The notes beneath the pieces are model-generated. The model had not been told where the DNA came from and made no database searches. It worked only from the letters and a program-made list of their open reading frames with translations. 23,838 nucleotides of DNA from a virus. The stretch is taken from IMG/VR virus record IMGVR_UViG_3300032053_003165, positions 1 through 23,838 of that record, one strand, 5' to 3'. Positions 22,949-23,838 of the stretch are shown in pieces. A program made the position numbers and the translations under genes. Positions within the stretch are counted from its first letter, which is position 1; each line of letters begins with the position of its first letter.

Positions 22949-22968
22949 TTTTCAGCGTTTGCTGAAAA
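22949..22968 (+). other. Perfect 8-bp hairpin
   Basis: TTTTCAGC at 22949-22956 pairs exactly with GCTGAAAA at 22961-22968 around a GTTT loop. The symmetrical sequence could be an operator-like palindrome or a bidirectional weak terminator, since T runs and A runs flank the stem. The function is unknown. Confidence 0.5.
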
Positions 22969-23234
22969 TTTCGTCAATTGCCGTCAAATGTCGTAAAGAT
23001 TTGGTTAATCGTCAGGGAATATGGCATAATGTGGGCATTACTAAAATCGACATTTCGCTATTAACCCCCCATAAATTGCATAAAAACGCATCGGACGGCA
23101 TAACTTACCTTTTCGCGAAATAAACGATTATTCGTCCCGAGTTTAAGCCCGTTTTTTGGCAAGCTAGAACGTGTTCCACCAACAGGACGGGGTCGGAATA
23201 TTGTTGTCCCGCGAGATCTAATTCCAAAACGAGT

Positions 23235-23276
23235 TTGTAAATTGCCTATTGCATTTTATAAAATATATGATATATT
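23235..23276 (+). promoter_or_regulatory. AT-rich promoter-like region before the regulator gene
   Basis: TTGTAA (23235-23240) is 16 bases from TATAAA (23257-23262), and a second option is TTGCAT (23249-23254) 16 bases from TATATT (23271-23276). The AT-rich repeats TATATGATATAT lie between here and the AGGAG ribosome site of the ribbon-helix-helix gene. The regulator may bind these near-palindromic repeats itself. Confidence 0.4.
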
Positions 23277-23303
23277 GATGATATAAACTAATAGGAGTTG
23301 AAT

Positions 23304-23504
23304 ATGGCTGATAAACGATTACTAATTTCTATCGATGACGAAACCAGGCGCAAGCTGACCGCGATTGCCAAAGAGGAAAACCGGAGCATGGCGGGGGAAA
23401 TCCGCAACCTAATCAACGAGCGGTACGATGCGCTATTCGTGGCCATCCCGAAGATCGAGATCCCCACCAACGGGAAGATCGTGTACCCACAAAGGCAGGA
23501 GTAG
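23304..23504 (+). CDS. Ribbon-helix-helix (Arc/CopG-like) DNA-binding protein
   Basis: This 66-aa protein has the ribbon-helix-helix pattern: a short strand (KRLLISI, residues 4-10), DDETRRKLTAIAKEENRS as helix 1 and turn, and MAGEIRNLINERYDAL as helix 2. A less conserved tail follows. Such proteins dimerise and insert the paired strands in the DNA major groove, usually repressing their own promoter or acting as phage regulators. ATG 23304 is chosen because AGGAG at 23292-23296 lies at proper spacing; TTG 23298 is an upstream in-frame alternative without one. The AT-rich region upstream is a plausible operator. The next gene begins two bases after its stop. Confidence 0.85.
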   Translation: MADKRLLISIDDETRRKLTAIAKEENRSMAGEIRNLINERYDALFVAIPKIEIPTNGKIVYPQRQE

Positions 23505-23506
23505 AG

Positions 23507-23838
23507 ATGAGCCTCATAAACCCCACCTCCAGATTGGATCAACTCAAGTCTGAATATGCACACGAACGGGAAGACCGTGATGCACTGTGGCGCGACTGGC
23601 AGAACATGGTCGACGAGTGGAACCGGACACATAACTACGCCGCGAAAGAGATCGGCTATCAGATATGCCAGGAAGCCGAGAAGCGGTGTCACGAACTCTT
23701 CGGTGCCATCAACGGGTGCCAGCACAAGACCGTGAGCGATTATTGTATCCAGAGGGTCGTTGCAGGGGATCTAGTCCAAGAGGATCGGACAACCTGCTTT
23801 GACTGTGGACGTGTGTTGACCAGCCGATTGGCTGATGA
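23507..23838 (+). CDS. Hypothetical protein with C-terminal CxxC, truncated by window edge
   Basis: ATG 23507 follows AGGAG (23497-23501), and the frame stays open to the end of the window, giving at least 110 residues. The first part is helical and charged (SRLDQLKSEYAHEREDRDAL, then WRDWQNMVDEWNRTHNYA). Several Cys and His residues follow, ending with CFDCG, half of a possible zinc ribbon. No family is recognised. The tight spacing places it in one operon with the ribbon-helix-helix regulator. Confidence 0.75.
   Translation, partial: MSLINPTSRLDQLKSEYAHEREDRDALWRDWQNMVDEWNRTHNYAAKEIGYQICQEAEKRCHELFGAINGCQHKTVSDYCIQRVVAGDLVQEDRTTCFDCGRVLTSRLAD

Larger units (their letters stand above)
22920..23303 (+). 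other. AT-rich intergenic stretch with no convincing gene
   Basis: This stretch between the structured RNA and the regulator gene contains a perfect 8-bp hairpin (22949-22968), a loose 10-bp periodicity of CGTCAA-like words (22971-23000), and a very AT-rich promoter-like region (23235-23290). A 73-codon open frame covering its first 200 bases starts inside the terminal hairpin without a ribosome site and is not accepted as a gene. No origin-type iterons or attachment site could be recognised. Confidence 0.5.

Noticed and set aside
22902-23123. 73-codon open frame starting GTG in the terminal hairpin
   Set aside because: The start is inside a perfect hairpin with no ribosome site, there is no internal ATG in frame, and the product resembles no family. 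A short hypothetical gene cannot be fully excluded.
1-23838. CRISPR array, insertion sequence, integrase or attachment site
   Set aside because: No regularly spaced repeats, transposase or recombinase motifs were seen. The repeats found are coding repeats or the methyltransferase duplication.

Overview
The window is about 24 kb of a tailed double-stranded DNA bacteriophage (or prophage) genome, almost entirely coded on the + strand. From about 6 kb onward the gene order is the usual siphovirus one: MuF-like minor head protein, scaffold, major capsid protein, head-tail joining genes, tail terminator, tail tube, frameshifted tail chaperone, tape measure, tail tip and fibre proteins. Terminase and portal are not in the window and presumably lie upstream. 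Shine-Dalgarno sites of the AGGAG type and ATGA stop/start overlaps are common, so the host is a bacterium, but nothing seen fixes its taxon. No integrase, endolysin, insertion sequence or CRISPR array is visible.

Region 1 (1-6013) is an accessory cassette sitting directly before the head genes. It holds a nonulosonic (sialic/legionaminic-like) acid pathway pair (NeuC-like epimerase, NeuB-like synthase), an SDR oxidoreductase, two tandem DNA methyltransferases made by a mosaic duplication, a zinc-ribbon class I methyltransferase and a radical SAM/SPASM enzyme. All are packed with overlapping ends, like one operon.

Region 2 (5994-8882) is the head module: MuF-like protein, two tiny ORFs, a strong intrinsic terminator, scaffold, major capsid protein and a perfect hairpin after the capsid gene. 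Region 3 (8899-10787) inserts two glycosyltransferases (GT-B and GT-A folds) between capsid and joining genes. With region 1 this suggests that the phage makes and attaches an unusual glycan, either to its own virion or to the host surface. That is inference.

Region 4 (10791-21067) holds a small structural protein, a protein with eleven 22-residue repeats in a four-repeat super-period, connector, stopper, gp10-like, tail terminator, tail tube, a tail chaperone with a -1 slippery site (A AAC CCT) and a 62-residue out-of-frame extension, tape measure, a 951-aa tail protein with LamG-like and DNRLRE-like domains, and a fibre-like protein.

Region 5 (21069-23838) holds a holin-like membrane protein, a metallophosphoesterase, a small protein, and then a roughly 480-nt gene-free stretch dense in helices (22440-22919). 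That stretch looks like a large structured noncoding RNA of unrecognised class and is the most interesting unexplained object in the window. After an AT-rich intergenic stretch come a ribbon-helix-helix regulator and a truncated zinc-ribbon gene that may begin another module.
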